From positions 75,776-139,775 of the forward strand of contig CAXTNT010000010.1 in NCBI GenBank assembly GCA_964245825.1: a stretch of DNA of 64,000 bases, written 5' to 3'. The first letter of the stretch is position 1. Every line of letters starts with the position of its first letter. Both the position numbers and the translations under genes were made by a program. The notes beneath the pieces are model-generated. The model was not told where the DNA came from. It ran no database searches and saw nothing but the letters and a program-made list of their open reading frames with translations. Shown here piece by piece: positions 24,880-33,663 of this stretch. Source of the DNA: CAJCIY01 sp964245825. Lineage in GTDB: Bacteria > Actinomycetota > Actinomycetes > Mycobacteriales > CAJCIY01.

Positions 24880-25761
24880 ATGCCTGAGCCGATGAGCAGC
24901 ACCGCCGCGACGGCGACCGCCGAGGCGGGCCCCGTCCTGGCGCTGCGGAACGTGAGCAAGCGCTTCGGCGCCGTGCAGGCGCTCAGCGAGGTGGACTTCG
25001 CCGCGTACAGCGGCCAGATCGTCGCGCTGGTCGGCGACAACGGCGCCGGCAAGTCGACGCTCGTCAAGGCCATGTCGGGCGTCGGGCCGCCGACCTCCGG
25101 CGAGATCCTGTTCGAGGGCCGGCCGGTCTCGATCAGCCGACCGCAGGACGCGGTCAAGCTCGGGATCGCCACCGTCTACCAGGACCTCGCCCTCTGCGAC
25201 AACCTCGACGTCGTCGCCAACCTCTTCCTCGGCAGCGAGCAACACCCCCGGGGCCCGCTGCGCCTGCTGTCCTGGATCGACGAGCTGCACATGGAGCAGC
25301 AGGCACTCGACCTGATGAACCAGCTCTCCGTACGCATCCCCACGGTCCGCACGCCGGTGGCGTCGCTCTCCGGCGGCCAGCGGCAGAGCGTCGCGATCGC
25401 CCGCTCGCTGCTCGGCGCGCCCAGGGTGGTCATGCTCGACGAGCCGACCGCCGCCCTGGGCGTGGCCCAGACCGCCCAGGTCCTGGACCTCGTCGTCCGA
25501 CTGCGCGAGCGCGGTCTCGCCGTGATCATGATCAGCCACAATCTGGCCGACGTCTTCGCTGTGGCCGACCGCGTCGTGGTCCTGCGGCTGGGCCGCAACG
25601 CCGGCGAGTTCGACGTCGGCTCGGTGAGCGAGGACGAGATCGTCTCGACCATCACCGGCGCCAAGGCCGGTGGCGGCCGGCGCGCGGGCCTGCCGAGCAC
25701 GCAGTCGCTCTCCGACGCGTACACCGCCAGTGGCAAGGACAGGACGGGGCCGCAGCGATGA
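24880..25761 (+). CDS. Sugar ABC transporter ATP-binding protein, single cassette
   Basis: 293 residues with one ABC cassette: GDNGAGKST (Walker A), ASLSGGQRQSVAIARS (signature), VVMLDEPTAALG (Walker B), and MISHNL (switch His). XylG, RbsA and MglA carry two cassettes of about 500 residues, so this is the half-size form, as in FrcA of the Frc importer; two copies probably assemble. The ATG is preceded by GGGAG. Its stop overlaps the permease start (ATGA). It energises import of the sugar captured by the upstream lipoprotein. Confidence 0.9.
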   Translation: MPEPMSSTAATATAEAGPVLALRNVSKRFGAVQALSEVDFAAYSGQIVALVGDNGAGKSTLVKAMSGVGPPTSGEILFEGRPVSISRPQDAVKLGIATVYQDLALCDNLDVVANLFLGSEQHPRGPLRLLSWIDELHMEQQALDLMNQLSVRIPTVRTPVASLSGGQRQSVAIARSLLGAPRVVMLDEPTAALGVAQTAQVLDLVVRLRERGLAVIMISHNLADVFAVADRVVVLRLGRNAGEFDVGSVSEDEIVSTITGAKAGGGRRAGLPSTQSLSDAYTASGKDRTGPQR

Positions 25762-27029
25762 GCCAGCAGACCAGTGCACCGGTCGACCCCACGGCGTCGG
25801 CGGTAGCCACCGAGCTGGACCCGCGCCTGATCGTCGACCAGGAGGGACTGAAGGGCTACGGCATCGCTTTCGTCCGCCGGGTCCGTTCCGGCGAGTTGGG
25901 CTCACTGCCGGTCATCGTCGGCCTGATCGTCATCTGGCTGATCTTCTACAGCAAGCAGCACACGTTCCTGTCCGCCCAGAACCTCAGCAACCTGGCCGTG
26001 CAGATGGTCCCGATCGGGATGATCAGCATCGGCATCGTCATGGTGCTGCTGCTCGGCGAGGTAGACCTCTCGGTCGGCTCGACCAGCGGAGCATGCGCAG
26101 CCCTGCTCGGCACCCGGATCGTCCAACACGGCACCAGCCAGGGCCTCGCCCTCGTCTACACGCTGCTGCTGGGCATCGCCATCGGCGCGGTGCACGGGCT
26201 GTTCTTCAGCCGGCTCGGCGTGCCGTCCTTCGTGGTCACCCTGGCCGGCCTGCTGGCCTGGCAGGGCCTGCAGCTGCGCATCCTCGGCAAGACCGGCACC
26301 GTCACGCTGGCCACCGGCTTCATCCACGGGCTGACGTACGACTTCCTGAGCAAGTCGGGTGGCTACATCGCCGCCACCGCCGTGACCGCTGTGCTGCTGC
26401 TGGCGCAGCTCTGGGAACGGGTGCAGCGCGGGCGCGCCGGTCTGCGGCCCCGCCCCCCGGTCGAGATCGCCTTCCGCACCCTCGTCCTCGCGGTGATCGC
26501 CTTCGGGGCCGTGGTCATCTTCAACAACTACCAGGACTCACCCGGCGTCCCGATGGCCCTGGTGATCTTCGTGGTCGTCGTGGTGCTGTTCGACCTGCTG
26601 ATCCGACGCACCACCTACGGCCGACACGTCATGGCCGTCGGCGGCAACGTCGAGGCGGCCCGCCGCGCCGGCATCTCGGTCTGGGGCATCCGACTGTCGG
26701 TCTTCATGATCGCCGGCGGGATGGCGGCCGTCGGGGGCATGTTCGCCTTCAGCCAGCAGCTCTCGGTCGACCAGCAGACGGGCGGTGCCAACACCGTGCT
26801 CTACGCGATCGCCGCGGCGGTGATCGGTGGCACGTCGCTGTTCGGCGGCCGCGGTTCGGCGTACTCGGCACTGCTCGGCATCCTGGTGATCACCTCGATC
26901 TCCAACGGCATGGCGCTGCTGGGCCTGCAGAGCTCGACCCAGTACATCGTCACCGGTGCGGTGACGTTGGGTGCGGTGACGCTCGACTCCCTCTCGCGGC
27001 GGAGCCAGCGCACCTCCGGTCGCGGCTAG
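25758..27029 (+). CDS. Sugar ABC transporter permease (XylH/RbsC-like)
   Basis: 423 residues with about ten transmembrane segments. VLLLGEVDLSVGSTSGACAA is the conserved block of the ribose/xylose permease family, and GGNVEAARRAGISVWGIRLS is the EAA-like coupling loop facing the ATPase. A cytoplasmic N-terminal extension of about 45 residues comes before the first helix, resembling XylH. TSLFGGRGSAYSALLGILVI lies near the end. It overlaps the ATPase by 4 bases and closes the importer operon. Confidence 0.9.
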   Translation: MSQQTSAPVDPTASAVATELDPRLIVDQEGLKGYGIAFVRRVRSGELGSLPVIVGLIVIWLIFYSKQHTFLSAQNLSNLAVQMVPIGMISIGIVMVLLLGEVDLSVGSTSGACAALLGTRIVQHGTSQGLALVYTLLLGIAIGAVHGLFFSRLGVPSFVVTLAGLLAWQGLQLRILGKTGTVTLATGFIHGLTYDFLSKSGGYIAATAVTAVLLLAQLWERVQRGRAGLRPRPPVEIAFRTLVLAVIAFGAVVIFNNYQDSPGVPMALVIFVVVVVLFDLLIRRTTYGRHVMAVGGNVEAARRAGISVWGIRLSVFMIAGGMAAVGGMFAFSQQLSVDQQTGGANTVLYAIAAAVIGGTSLFGGRGSAYSALLGILVITSISNGMALLGLQSSTQYIVTGAVTLGAVTLDSLSRRSQRTSGRG

Positions 27030-27110
27030 CGCCGACCGAGCGGCTCGTCGCACCGCGCACGCGACGGCTCGTCTAGCCTCCACAGGAGTCGAACCGAAGG
27101 AGGGGCGGGC

Positions 27111-28478
27111 GTGGCGGTGCAGGTGGACCAGGGCGTCGACGGCACGGTCGTCCTGACCGTCGAGCGCGGGCTCTCCCGCAACCGGCTGACGAGCTTCTTC
27201 CGGCTGCTGCTGGTGATCCCGCACCTCATCGCGCTGGTGGCGCTCGGCATCGCGGCGTACGTGGTGATCATCGTCGGCTGGTTCGCAGCGCTGATCCTGG
27301 GCCGGCTCCCCGGGCCCCTGCACGAGTTCCTGGCCGGCGTCGTGGGGTGGTCCACCCGGGTCACCGGCTACCTCTACCTGACCACCGACCGATATCCGCC
27401 GTTCGACTTCGCCGCGGCCGGCTACCCGGTCGAGCTCACGGTGCCGCCACCGGGCCGGCTCAACCGGCTCGCCGTGCTGGCCCGCATAGTGCTGGCGATC
27501 CCCGCCCTCGTCGTCGCGGCCCTCCTCGGCGGCGTCCAGCTGTTCGTGGTCTTCGCGTGGTTCGCGGCGGTGTTCGCCGGCCGGGTGCCCCGCGCCGTGC
27601 ACGACTCGATCGCCACGTTCATCCGCTACCAGGCCCGGGTGTACGCCTACCTGCTGCTGCTCACCCCGACCTACCCGTGGGGTCCGCTGGGCGACGGCGT
27701 GGAACGGCCACCGCCGGCCTGGGCCTACAGCCCGCCACCGGGCCACCCGCCCGCCGCGGGCCCGCCGCCCGCGTACCCGCCGGGGTACGGCCCGCCACCC
27801 GGATACGGCCCGCCGCCCGCGTACGGCCCGCCGCCCGCGTACCCACCGGGGTACGGCCCGCCCCCCGGATACGACCCGCCGCCCGGGTACGGCGCGCCGC
27901 CCGGGTACGGCCCGCCGCCCGCGTACCCGCCCATGCCCCCGGCGGTCGACGCGCCGCCGCCCTACCCGCCGGCGGGATGGGCAGCACCGGGCGCGGACCC
28001 AGGGGGCCGCTACGACGGGCGGGTCAGCCAGGGCGCCCGGGCGATCCTGATCGTCTCGCTCGTGCTGGGCGCGCTCGAGCAGGCGGACTCGGTGCGGAGC
28101 TTCGCCGGCGGAGTCAGCACCGGTGGGGCGCACCCGCTCACGGCGATCCACGTGGCAGAGGCACAGCGCCGGTTCGTCGACGCCTACAACGACTCGGTGG
28201 ACGTCTGCGCGCCGTACCCCAGCTGCGACCGGGTGGTGGCCGCCAGCCTGGACCGCGCGGCCGTCGCCTTCGCCGGCACCTTGGCGGGCGTGCACCACGA
28301 GGCCGCCCGCCGCGACCGCGTGCTCGCCGACCTCGACGCCTTCCGCACAGACGTGGCCTCGGCCGCGGCGGCAGGTTCGCTCACCGACCGGGTCGGCAAC
28401 GTGGTGGCCACGGCTGTCGTGGCCGATGCCAACCGGATCACGACGGACGACCGCGCGCTCGTCCGGGCGCTGCAGTAG
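27111..28478 (+). CDS. DUF4389 membrane protein with Pro/Tyr/Gly repeats
   Basis: 455 residues from GTG. Two similar halves (about residues 20-95 and 115-185), each with NRL...RLLLVIPHLI or NRLAVLARIVLAIPAL helices and a second helix, are DUF4389 domains. They are followed by a low-complexity cytoplasmic or external region with repeated GYGPPPAY and GYGPPPGY units (about residues 205-280), encoded by near-identical DNA units. A helix (about 305-320) and a helical Ala-rich tail with two Cys end the protein. I do not know its function; the layout suggests a membrane scaffold. It stands 81 bases after the importer operon. Confidence 0.7.
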   Translation: MAVQVDQGVDGTVVLTVERGLSRNRLTSFFRLLLVIPHLIALVALGIAAYVVIIVGWFAALILGRLPGPLHEFLAGVVGWSTRVTGYLYLTTDRYPPFDFAAAGYPVELTVPPPGRLNRLAVLARIVLAIPALVVAALLGGVQLFVVFAWFAAVFAGRVPRAVHDSIATFIRYQARVYAYLLLLTPTYPWGPLGDGVERPPPAWAYSPPPGHPPAAGPPPAYPPGYGPPPGYGPPPAYGPPPAYPPGYGPPPGYDPPPGYGAPPGYGPPPAYPPMPPAVDAPPPYPPAGWAAPGADPGGRYDGRVSQGARAILIVSLVLGALEQADSVRSFAGGVSTGGAHPLTAIHVAEAQRRFVDAYNDSVDVCAPYPSCDRVVAASLDRAAVAFAGTLAGVHHEAARRDRVLADLDAFRTDVASAAAAGSLTDRVGNVVATAVVADANRITTDDRALVRALQ

Positions 28479-28481
28479 CGG

Positions 28482-28664
28482 CTACCACTCGTCGAAGGCG
28501 TGGGCCGCTGTTGCGGCAGCCAGCACCCGCTCGCGCGCCGCGCCGGCCGCCTGTTCGTCGGACTCGGCGAGCGCCACTTCGCAGCCGGCGAGCAGCATCG
28601 CGTGCGCGATACCCGCGCCCATCCGGCCGCCGCCCAGCACGCCGGTATGGACGGGCAGGGTCAT
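28482..28664 (-). pseudogene. Truncated 3-hydroxyacyl-CoA dehydrogenase (N-terminal NAD-binding piece)
   Basis: A 60-residue frame that matches only the beginning of the 3-hydroxyacyl-CoA dehydrogenase Rossmann fold: GVLGGGRMGAGIAHAMLLAG with the GxGxxG-type loop, then the acidic end of strand two in CEVALAESDE. Full-length enzymes have about 280-300 residues, so the active site is absent. Its ATG overlaps the stop of the AI-2E family gene as ATGA, so it can still be translated. It is either a remnant or a small NAD-binding peptide. Confidence 0.6.
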
Positions 28665-29962
28665 CGGGGCTCCTCGGGAGCACCGCGTTCGTCCGGACCG
28701 ATCGGTGCGTTCGCAGCATCCCGCTCCGGCTCTGCCCGCGTCACTGCGGCCGCCGGCTGCGGATGGTCCGGCGGGTCCGGGTCGCGCTGCTCGCGCGGGA
28801 CCACGTTGCCGTCGATGTCCTCCCGGCCGGCGAGGAACTTGGCAGCCGCATTGACGGCAGCCACCACCGGCACGCCGAAGATCGCACCAGGCAGGCCGGC
28901 GAGCAGTGCCCCCCCGGTGAGGGTCACGGCGATCGCGATCGGGTGCAGCCGCACGTACCGCCCCACGACCAGCGGCTGGAGCACGTGACCCTCCACCTGG
29001 TCCTCGATGATCAGCACCACGAGCAGGACGAGCGCCTGGACCGGGCCGTCGGCGACCAGCACGACGACGACCGCGAAAGCACCGGCGACCAGCGCCCCGA
29101 TGATGGGCACAAAGCTGAAGATGAACACCACGAGCGCAAGCGGCGCCACCAGCGGTGCGCGCAGGATCAGCAGCGTGACGCTGATCGCGGTGGCGTGGAA
29201 CAGCGCCACGATGAACTGGCCGCCGACGTAACCGCTCAGCGTCCGCCACGCACGGTGGCCGGCGCCGCGGGCCAACTCCTCGCCGCGCCGTGGGAAGAGC
29301 GACACGATCCAGTCCCAGACGCGGTCCCCGTCGTACACCAGGAAGATCGTCAGGAAGAACCACAACACCAGGCCGGTGAGTACGTCGATGGCAGTGCGCC
29401 CGGCGCTGATGACGCCCGAGGCGATCTGACCCTGGTGGGACTTGAGGTTGCGCGTGAGGGTGTCGCCGATGTTGTTGACCGACGAGGAGTTGAGGTTGAA
29501 CGGTGACTTCGTCAGCGCGTTCTGCACGTTCGTGACGGCCTGCGAGGCCTGGTCCGCCAGCTGCGGGTAGCCGGCGATCGCCCGGTTGGCCACGAAGAAC
29601 CCGACACCGCCGACCACCACGACCGCCAGCAGCATCGTCAGCAGCGTCGAGACACCTCGGCTGAGCCCGCGCCGACGCAGCCAGTCGGCCACCGGCATGA
29701 GCAGTGCCGTGGTCAGCAGCGCGGTGGCGAACGTGACGACGAGCAGGGTCAGCCGCGACAGCAGCAGGCCGAGCGCGCCGAGGGCGCCGACGATCACCAG
29801 GATCCGCCAGCTCCAGGCGGCGGTGGAGACGAACACCAGCGGCAGCCGCACCCCGCGGCCGTCGAAGACCTCCACGTCGCGGGTGGTCAGCTGGTCCCGC
29901 TCACCGGTGCCGGGCTCGGCTCCGGGCCGACCACCCTCGCCGGCGGGTCGATCGTCCATCAT
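28661..29962 (-). CDS. AI-2E family transporter (YdiK/TqsA-like)
   Basis: 433 residues. A hydrophilic N-terminus of about 50 residues, then the AI-2E/PerM pattern: a helical hairpin, a soluble central region (PQLADQASQAVTNVQNALTK), and the conserved FLTIFLVYDGDRVWDWIVSL, LSGYVGGQFIVALFHA, VFIFSFVPIIGALVAG and DQVEGHVLQPLVVGR near the end. Family members export small molecules or peptides or act in ion homeostasis; true autoinducer-2 transport is documented only for some. The C-terminal 55 residues are Pro/Ala/Glu-rich and disordered. The stop overlaps the truncated dehydrogenase start. Confidence 0.88.
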   Translation of the reverse strand: MMDDRPAGEGGRPGAEPGTGERDQLTTRDVEVFDGRGVRLPLVFVSTAAWSWRILVIVGALGALGLLLSRLTLLVVTFATALLTTALLMPVADWLRRRGLSRGVSTLLTMLLAVVVVGGVGFFVANRAIAGYPQLADQASQAVTNVQNALTKSPFNLNSSSVNNIGDTLTRNLKSHQGQIASGVISAGRTAIDVLTGLVLWFFLTIFLVYDGDRVWDWIVSLFPRRGEELARGAGHRAWRTLSGYVGGQFIVALFHATAISVTLLILRAPLVAPLALVVFIFSFVPIIGALVAGAFAVVVVLVADGPVQALVLLVVLIIEDQVEGHVLQPLVVGRYVRLHPIAIAVTLTGGALLAGLPGAIFGVPVVAAVNAAAKFLAGREDIDGNVVPREQRDPDPPDHPQPAAAVTRAEPERDAANAPIGPDERGAPEEPR

Positions 29963-30089
29963 CAGCCCCCGTGCCCCGCGCGGTCCGGTCGGTGAGTGCG
30001 CAGCGTAACCGGGCTCACGACACCGCGCGCCACCCGGACCGCGCGTCCGCGCACGAATGCGAACGCGCCAGGCAGCCGGTGTGCCGGGT

Positions 30090-31409
30090 TCAGTCGCCGA
30101 GCATGCGGCGCAACCGGCGGGCGCCGGCCAGTGCGTCGCCGCCCTCGTCGAGCAGTGCGTCCAGGTACGCCTGCACCATCCGCAACTGCTGCCGGTCGTT
30201 CTCCCGCTCGGCGACGAGGGAGACCGCGGCGGCGGCCAGCTCGTCGTCGCCGGTACGGAACGCGAGCCGCAGCGCCATGTCCGCGGCGCTCAGGTCCTCC
30301 GCCGGGCGCGGGAACCGGTGCCGCCCGCCGCGGGCGTGCGCCGGTTCGGGAGTGGTGGCCGCGGCAGCCTCGACGGCCGGCAGCGTGGGTGCACCGCCGG
30401 GCACCGAACCCGACGGGGCGGCAGCGGGCCGCACCGCGGTCGGGTCCGGGATGATCGCGTCCAGCGGGCTGGAGCGTCGCAGGCCGGTGTCGTCCGGCAG
30501 CGCGTCGCGGAGCGCGGCCCGGAGCACCGCGGCCGGCATCTCCTGCGCGGCGGCGGCAGAGGCGGCCTCGAGCCGGACGGACGCCGGCCTCGGCGCGGTG
30601 GTCGGCGCAGGAGTCTCGGCCCTGGTCGCTGCGGTCGGCGCCGGCTCGACTCGACTCGGCTCGGCTCGGCGCGGCTCGGCGCGGCGCGGCGCGGCGCGGC
30701 TCGGCTCAGTTGCCGGGTCGGCTGGACGTTCTCCCAGCAGCTCGGCCACGAGGGCAGGATCCTCCAGCAGCTGTGCCGCCGTCGCGCCGGAATCCACCTC
30801 GGTCGCCGCCTCGACCGCGGGCGGCAGCCTGGGCCCGCCGGCTTCACGGGCGGCGGCGCCCGACGCTCCGTAGCCGGTCGGTCCGGCCCACTCCTGCGCC
30901 GTGCGCCGCGGCAGCCCGGCCGCGGTCTGCGCCGTCGGCTCGCCGAGGGCGTCGGGGTAGGGCTCGGGGTGTGCGGGGGCGGCCGCCTCGCGACCCGGCG
31001 GTGGCGTCAGCGTGACGGGGGGGACGTAGGAGCGCGCGGAGTAACGCCGCGGCGTCGTGGGCGGGCCGGCGGACCGGGGGTGCGTCCCCGCGATCGGGCC
31101 CCGGGGCGATGTCCGCGGGCCGTCGGGGGTGCCGGCCTCGGGCCGCCCCGCATCGGCAGCAGGGCCTGCGGGCTCGGCGGGCTCGCCGGCAGCGGGCTCG
31201 GGGGCCGAGCGTCCTGCGTACGTGGTGGACCGCCCCGCGGCGCCGAAGAGCCGTTCGGTCACGCTCTCGATCCACAGCAGGTCCGGCTCGACCAGCTGGT
31301 GTGCGGCGTCAAGGTCGACGACCTTGTCCTCGCCGGTGGGTTCCGCCCGATGCGGCGCGTCTTCTTGGCTCAGCGCACGACCCCCGTCGTCGGTACTCAC
31401 GAGCGTCAC
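30090..31409 (-). CDS. Pro/Ala/Arg-rich protein of unknown function
   Basis: 439 residues from GTG 31409 (a GTG at 31400 is possible). GAGGG lies just upstream. The first 45 residues are acidic and contain DLDAAHQLVEPDLLWIESVT, which may be a small conserved helix. Residues about 60-345 are low-complexity Ala/Pro/Arg/Thr, including the repeat RRAEPRRAEPSRVEP. The C-terminal 80 residues look folded and helical: DMALRLAFRTGDDELAAAAV then ENDRQQLRMVQAYLDALLDE. There is no signal peptide or membrane segment, so it is cytoplasmic. I do not recognise a family. Confidence 0.6.
   Translation of the reverse strand: MTLVSTDDGGRALSQEDAPHRAEPTGEDKVVDLDAAHQLVEPDLLWIESVTERLFGAAGRSTTYAGRSAPEPAAGEPAEPAGPAADAGRPEAGTPDGPRTSPRGPIAGTHPRSAGPPTTPRRYSARSYVPPVTLTPPPGREAAAPAHPEPYPDALGEPTAQTAAGLPRRTAQEWAGPTGYGASGAAAREAGGPRLPPAVEAATEVDSGATAAQLLEDPALVAELLGERPADPATEPSRAAPRRAEPRRAEPSRVEPAPTAATRAETPAPTTAPRPASVRLEAASAAAAQEMPAAVLRAALRDALPDDTGLRRSSPLDAIIPDPTAVRPAAAPSGSVPGGAPTLPAVEAAAATTPEPAHARGGRHRFPRPAEDLSAADMALRLAFRTGDDELAAAAVSLVAERENDRQQLRMVQAYLDALLDEGGDALAGARRLRRMLGD
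30645..30709. repeat. Pentanucleotide tandem tract inside a coding sequence
   Basis: Thirteen consecutive 5-bp units of the type CTCGG/CGCGG/CTCGA/CTCAG. They encode the RRAEP-type repeat of the surrounding gene (three units per five residues). Gain or loss of one or two units would shift the reading frame. Confidence 0.8.
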
Positions 31410-31595
31410 AGCGCCCTCGCCGGGCACATCGCTGCGACCAGAATCATGCCACCCACGGTATCGGGGCGGACGACCGTAGGGAGGCGCTACCCAAGTGCTC
31501 ACCGTGCGTGAGGCATGCGCGACGGAACGTGATGGAGGGTGCGTGGCACGAAGCGTGGCCCGGCACAGGTCTGCGGCCGCAGTCAGGATTGCGGC

Positions 31596-32948
31596 GTGAC
31601 GGCACTGCTGTGGCTGCGCCGAGACCTGCGCCTGGCCGACCACCCCGCACTGCTGCGCGCCCGCGCGACGGGGGGCACGGTCGTCCCTGTCTTCGTCCTG
31701 GACCAGCGGCTGTGGCGGCGCGCTGGCCTACCCCGGCAGGCGTTCCTGGCGGGTGCGCTGGCCGATCTGGCCGCGCGCACCGGCGGCGCGCTCCAGGTGC
31801 TGTCCGGCGACCCGGTCACCACCATCCCCGCTACGGCGCGCCACCTCGGAGCCGACTCGGTGCACGTGAGCGAGGAGTTCACTCCGTACGGCCGCTGCCG
31901 AGACGAGGCGGTCGCGAGCCGGCTCCCAGCGGGGGTCGCGTGGGTCGCGACCGGCTCGCCCTACGCGGTCTCCCCCGGCCGGGTGCGCAAGGACGACGGG
32001 GCCCCGTTCCGGGTGTTCACCCCGTTCTCGCGGGCGTGGCTGCGGCACGGCTGGCGTGATCCGGCGCCCGGGGTGCGGACAGTGGACTGGCAGGCGTACG
32101 AGGGACCGCACGCGGCCGACCTACCCGCGGCACCCGACCTCGGCGACGTCGCGATCCCCGAGCCGACCGAGGCCGCGGCCCTCGCCGCGTGGGGGGCGTT
32201 CCGCGACCAGCGCCTGCATGACTATGCAGCCGAGCGCAACGACCCGGGCAAGGACACCACGTCGCGGCTCTCGGCGTACCTACACCTGGGGCTGATCCAC
32301 CCACGCACCCTGCTCGCCGACCTCGCGGGCCGCAGCGGGCCCGGCGTGGACGTCTGGCGCACCGAGCTGTGCTGGCGCGAGTTCTACGCCGACGTGCTGC
32401 ACCACCATCCCGCCAGTTCGTGGGGAAACTACGACGAGCGATTCGACCGCCTCCGCTGGGACACCGACGACCGCGCCCGGGAGCGGTTCGGGCGTTGGCA
32501 GCGTGGTGAGACCGGCTTCCCGATCGTCGACGCGGGCATGCGGCAGCTCGCGGCGGAGGGCTGGCTGCACAACCGGGTGCGCATGATCGTCGCGTCGTTC
32601 CTGGTCAAGGACCTGCACTGCCCGTGGCAGTGGGGTGCGCGGTTCTTCCTCGAGCACCTGGTGGACGGCGACCTCGCGAGCAACAACCACGGCTGGCAGT
32701 GGACCGCCGGCTCGGGCACGGACGCCTCGCCCTACGTCCGGGTCTTCAACCCGATGCTGCAGGGCGAGAAATTTGACCCCAGCGGCGACTACGTACGCCG
32801 CTGGGTGCCGGCGCTGCGCGGGCTGTCCGGCGACGCGGTGCACACGCCCTGGGCGCACGGTGCGCCTGAGGGCTATCCCGAGCGGATGGTCGACCACGCG
32901 GCCGAGCGGCAGGACGCGCTGGCCCGGTACGAGGCCGTCCGTGGCTGA
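31596..32948 (+). CDS. phrB: Deoxyribodipyrimidine photolyase (cryptochrome/photolyase family)
   Basis: 450 residues from GTG. The N-terminal antenna domain begins TALLWLRRDLRLADHPALLR. The FAD domain has TSRLSAYLHLGLIHPRTLL, TELCWREFYADVLHHHP, GFPIVDAGMRQLAAEGWLHN, RVRMIVASFLVKDLHCPW and GWQWTAGSGTDASPYVRVFN. Conserved Trp residues for photoreduction lie in these blocks. It repairs cyclobutane pyrimidine dimers with blue light. It overlaps the UdgX gene by 8 bases, so two DNA-repair proteins are co-expressed. Confidence 0.93.
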   Translation: MTALLWLRRDLRLADHPALLRARATGGTVVPVFVLDQRLWRRAGLPRQAFLAGALADLAARTGGALQVLSGDPVTTIPATARHLGADSVHVSEEFTPYGRCRDEAVASRLPAGVAWVATGSPYAVSPGRVRKDDGAPFRVFTPFSRAWLRHGWRDPAPGVRTVDWQAYEGPHAADLPAAPDLGDVAIPEPTEAAALAAWGAFRDQRLHDYAAERNDPGKDTTSRLSAYLHLGLIHPRTLLADLAGRSGPGVDVWRTELCWREFYADVLHHHPASSWGNYDERFDRLRWDTDDRARERFGRWQRGETGFPIVDAGMRQLAAEGWLHNRVRMIVASFLVKDLHCPWQWGARFFLEHLVDGDLASNNHGWQWTAGSGTDASPYVRVFNPMLQGEKFDPSGDYVRRWVPALRGLSGDAVHTPWAHGAPEGYPERMVDHAAERQDALARYEAVRG

Positions 32949-33552
32949 GGTCCCGGTCGGCCTCGACCTCGAGGGGCTACGGGCGGCCGCCGCCGGTTGC
33001 CGGGCCTGCGAGCTGTGGGAGCCGGCGACCCAGACCGTCTTCGGGCGGGGGCCGGTGGACGCACGGATGATGCTGGTGGGCGAGCAGCCCGGTGACGTCG
33101 AGGACCAACGCGGCGCGCCATTCGTCGGCCCGGCGGGGCGGCTCCTGGTCGGCGCCCTGGCGGAGGCGGGCATCGACAAGACGTCGGTCTATGTCACCAA
33201 CGCGGTCAAGCACTTCCGCTTCACCCCGTCGGCGTCCGGGCGGCGGATCCACCAGACGCCCGAGCTGACGCACATGGTCGCGTGCAAGCCGTGGCTGGCG
33301 GCCGAGCTCAATCTGGTCAAGCCGTCGCTCGTGGTGCTGCTGGGCGCGACCGCAGCGAAGACCTTGCTGGGCCAGGGGTTCCGGGTCACCAGGCAGCGCG
33401 GGGTCGTCCTGGACGGACCGCCGGGCAGCGGCGCCCGGCTGATGGCGACGCTGCACCCGTCGGCGATCCTGCGGACGCCGCCGGAGTCACGCGACGAGGC
33501 GCACGCGGGCTTCGTCGCCGACCTGCGTACCGCCCGCGACGCCCTGGGCTGA
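32941..33552 (+). CDS. UdgX-type uracil-DNA glycosylase (covalent uracil-DNA binder)
   Basis: 203 residues from GTG. It belongs to the family-4-like uracil-DNA glycosylases with an iron-sulfur cluster: CRAC at residues 20-23 and Cys in VACKPW. Motif A is GEQPGDVED (47-55) and motif B is LHPSAI. The decisive feature is the loop GRRIHQTP (about 100-107) with His104, the equivalent of the His that forms a covalent bond with uracil-containing DNA in mycobacterial UdgX. The position of the fourth family-4 Cys is taken by His in AVKHF. It overlaps the photolyase gene. Confidence 0.88.
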   Translation: MAEVPVGLDLEGLRAAAAGCRACELWEPATQTVFGRGPVDARMMLVGEQPGDVEDQRGAPFVGPAGRLLVGALAEAGIDKTSVYVTNAVKHFRFTPSASGRRIHQTPELTHMVACKPWLAAELNLVKPSLVVLLGATAAKTLLGQGFRVTRQRGVVLDGPPGSGARLMATLHPSAILRTPPESRDEAHAGFVADLRTARDALG

Positions 33553-33633
33553 TCCTTCGACCTTGTGCACGAGCGGCCACGCTCAAGCCCCCGGCACCTC
33601 GGCAAGATCTTCGACCTCGTGCAGGACCGCCAC
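33551..33633. repeat. Imperfect 28-30 bp direct repeat after the UdgX gene
   Basis: GATCCTTCGACCTTGTGCAC (33551 on) and GATCTTCGACCTCGTGCAGG (33606 on) start two similar stretches, each ending GGCCAC or CGCCAC. They lie between the UdgX stop and the HNH gene's stop. Purpose unknown. Confidence 0.5.
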
Positions 33634-33663
33634 ATCCGTCCAATCTGGCGCGCCGGCTTCTCG

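Noticed and set aside
27661..27987. Gly/Tyr-rich frame on the minus strand opposite the DUF4389 repeats
   Set aside because: It is the reverse of the plus-strand repeat units and has no independent start or neighbours.
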